A stretch of DNA of 33,099 nucleotides. Origin: Bacillota bacterium (GTDB lineage Bacteria > Bacillota > Sulfobacillia > JACIYH01). The position numbers were made by a program, and so were the translations under genes. The notes below the pieces were generated by a model. That model was not told where the DNA came from. It did no database searches and saw nothing but the letters and a program-made list of their open reading frames with translations. Below are positions 30,666 to 33,099 of the stretch, one piece after another. The stretch spans positions 1 through 33,099 of the forward strand of contig JACIYH010000024.1 of NCBI GenBank assembly GCA_014360055.1, given 5' to 3'. Position 1 is the stretch's first letter. The number at the start of each line of letters is the position of its first letter.

Positions 30666-33099
<2,434 letters not shown>

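Overview
The window is a GC-rich chromosomal segment from an endospore-forming member of the Bacillota (Firmicutes). Three things point that way: a gerA-type spore germination operon; the Clostridia/Bacilli-style gene order rpoB-rpoC-(L7Ae-like)-rpsL-rpsG-fusA-tuf-S10-spc-alpha-ecfA1-ecfA2-ecfT-truA; and the small KOW-domain gene between map and infA that is typical of this phylum. The very high GC content and frequent GTG/TTG starts suggest a deep high-GC lineage (Symbiobacterium-, Thermaerobacter- or Limnochorda-like). I cannot name the genus from the sequence alone.

Layout. Positions 1-2976 (minus strand) hold gerAA, gerAB and the first codons of gerAC, which is cut by the window edge. Positions 2977-3235 form a divergent intergenic region with a candidate forespore (sigma-G type) promoter for gerA, a candidate sigma-A promoter for mgtC, and a 14-codon leader ORF with an excellent ribosome binding site. 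Positions 3236-3907 (plus strand) are mgtC, the only clear full-length plus-strand gene. From 3915 to the right edge everything reads on the minus strand as one tightly packed array: rpoB (5' end missing), rpoC, L7Ae-like gene, rpsL, rpsG, fusA, tuf, rpsJ, rplC, rplD, rplW, rplB, rpsS, rplV, rpsC, rplP, rpmC, rpsQ, rplN, rplX, rplE, rpsN, rpsH, rplF, rplR, rpsE, rplO, secY, adk, map, KOW gene, infA, rpmJ, rpsM, rpsK, rpsD, rpoA, rplQ, ecfA1, ecfA2, ecfT, truA. The genes encode RNA polymerase subunits, most of the ribosomal proteins, three translation factors, the Sec translocon channel, N-terminal methionine removal, adenylate kinase, the energizing module of ECF vitamin transporters and a tRNA pseudouridine synthase. 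rpmD (L30), normally between rpsE and rplO, is absent here.

The strongest regulatory signal is a near-consensus extended -10 sigma-A promoter at the rpoC/L7Ae junction, whose -35 box contains the rpoC stop codon. It should drive the whole str-S10-spc-alpha array separately from rpoBC. Many starts had to be moved inward: the SD sequence AGGAGGTG contains an in-frame GTG that looks like a start but is not, and the real start (often TTG, once probably CTG) lies about 8 nt downstream.

No stretch longer than 300 bases lacks a gene. The longest non-coding stretches are 2977-3235 (apart from the leader ORF), 4647-4832 and 25795-25927. I saw no rRNA, tRNA, CRISPR array, insertion sequence or prophage. 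The window is mostly a conserved housekeeping locus. The points worth a second look are the mgtC leader ORF, the promoter embedded in the rpoC stop, the missing rpmD, the unusual starts, the cysteine-rich EF-Tu loop, the long acidic RpoB tail, and GC-rich C-terminal tails at overlapping gene junctions.
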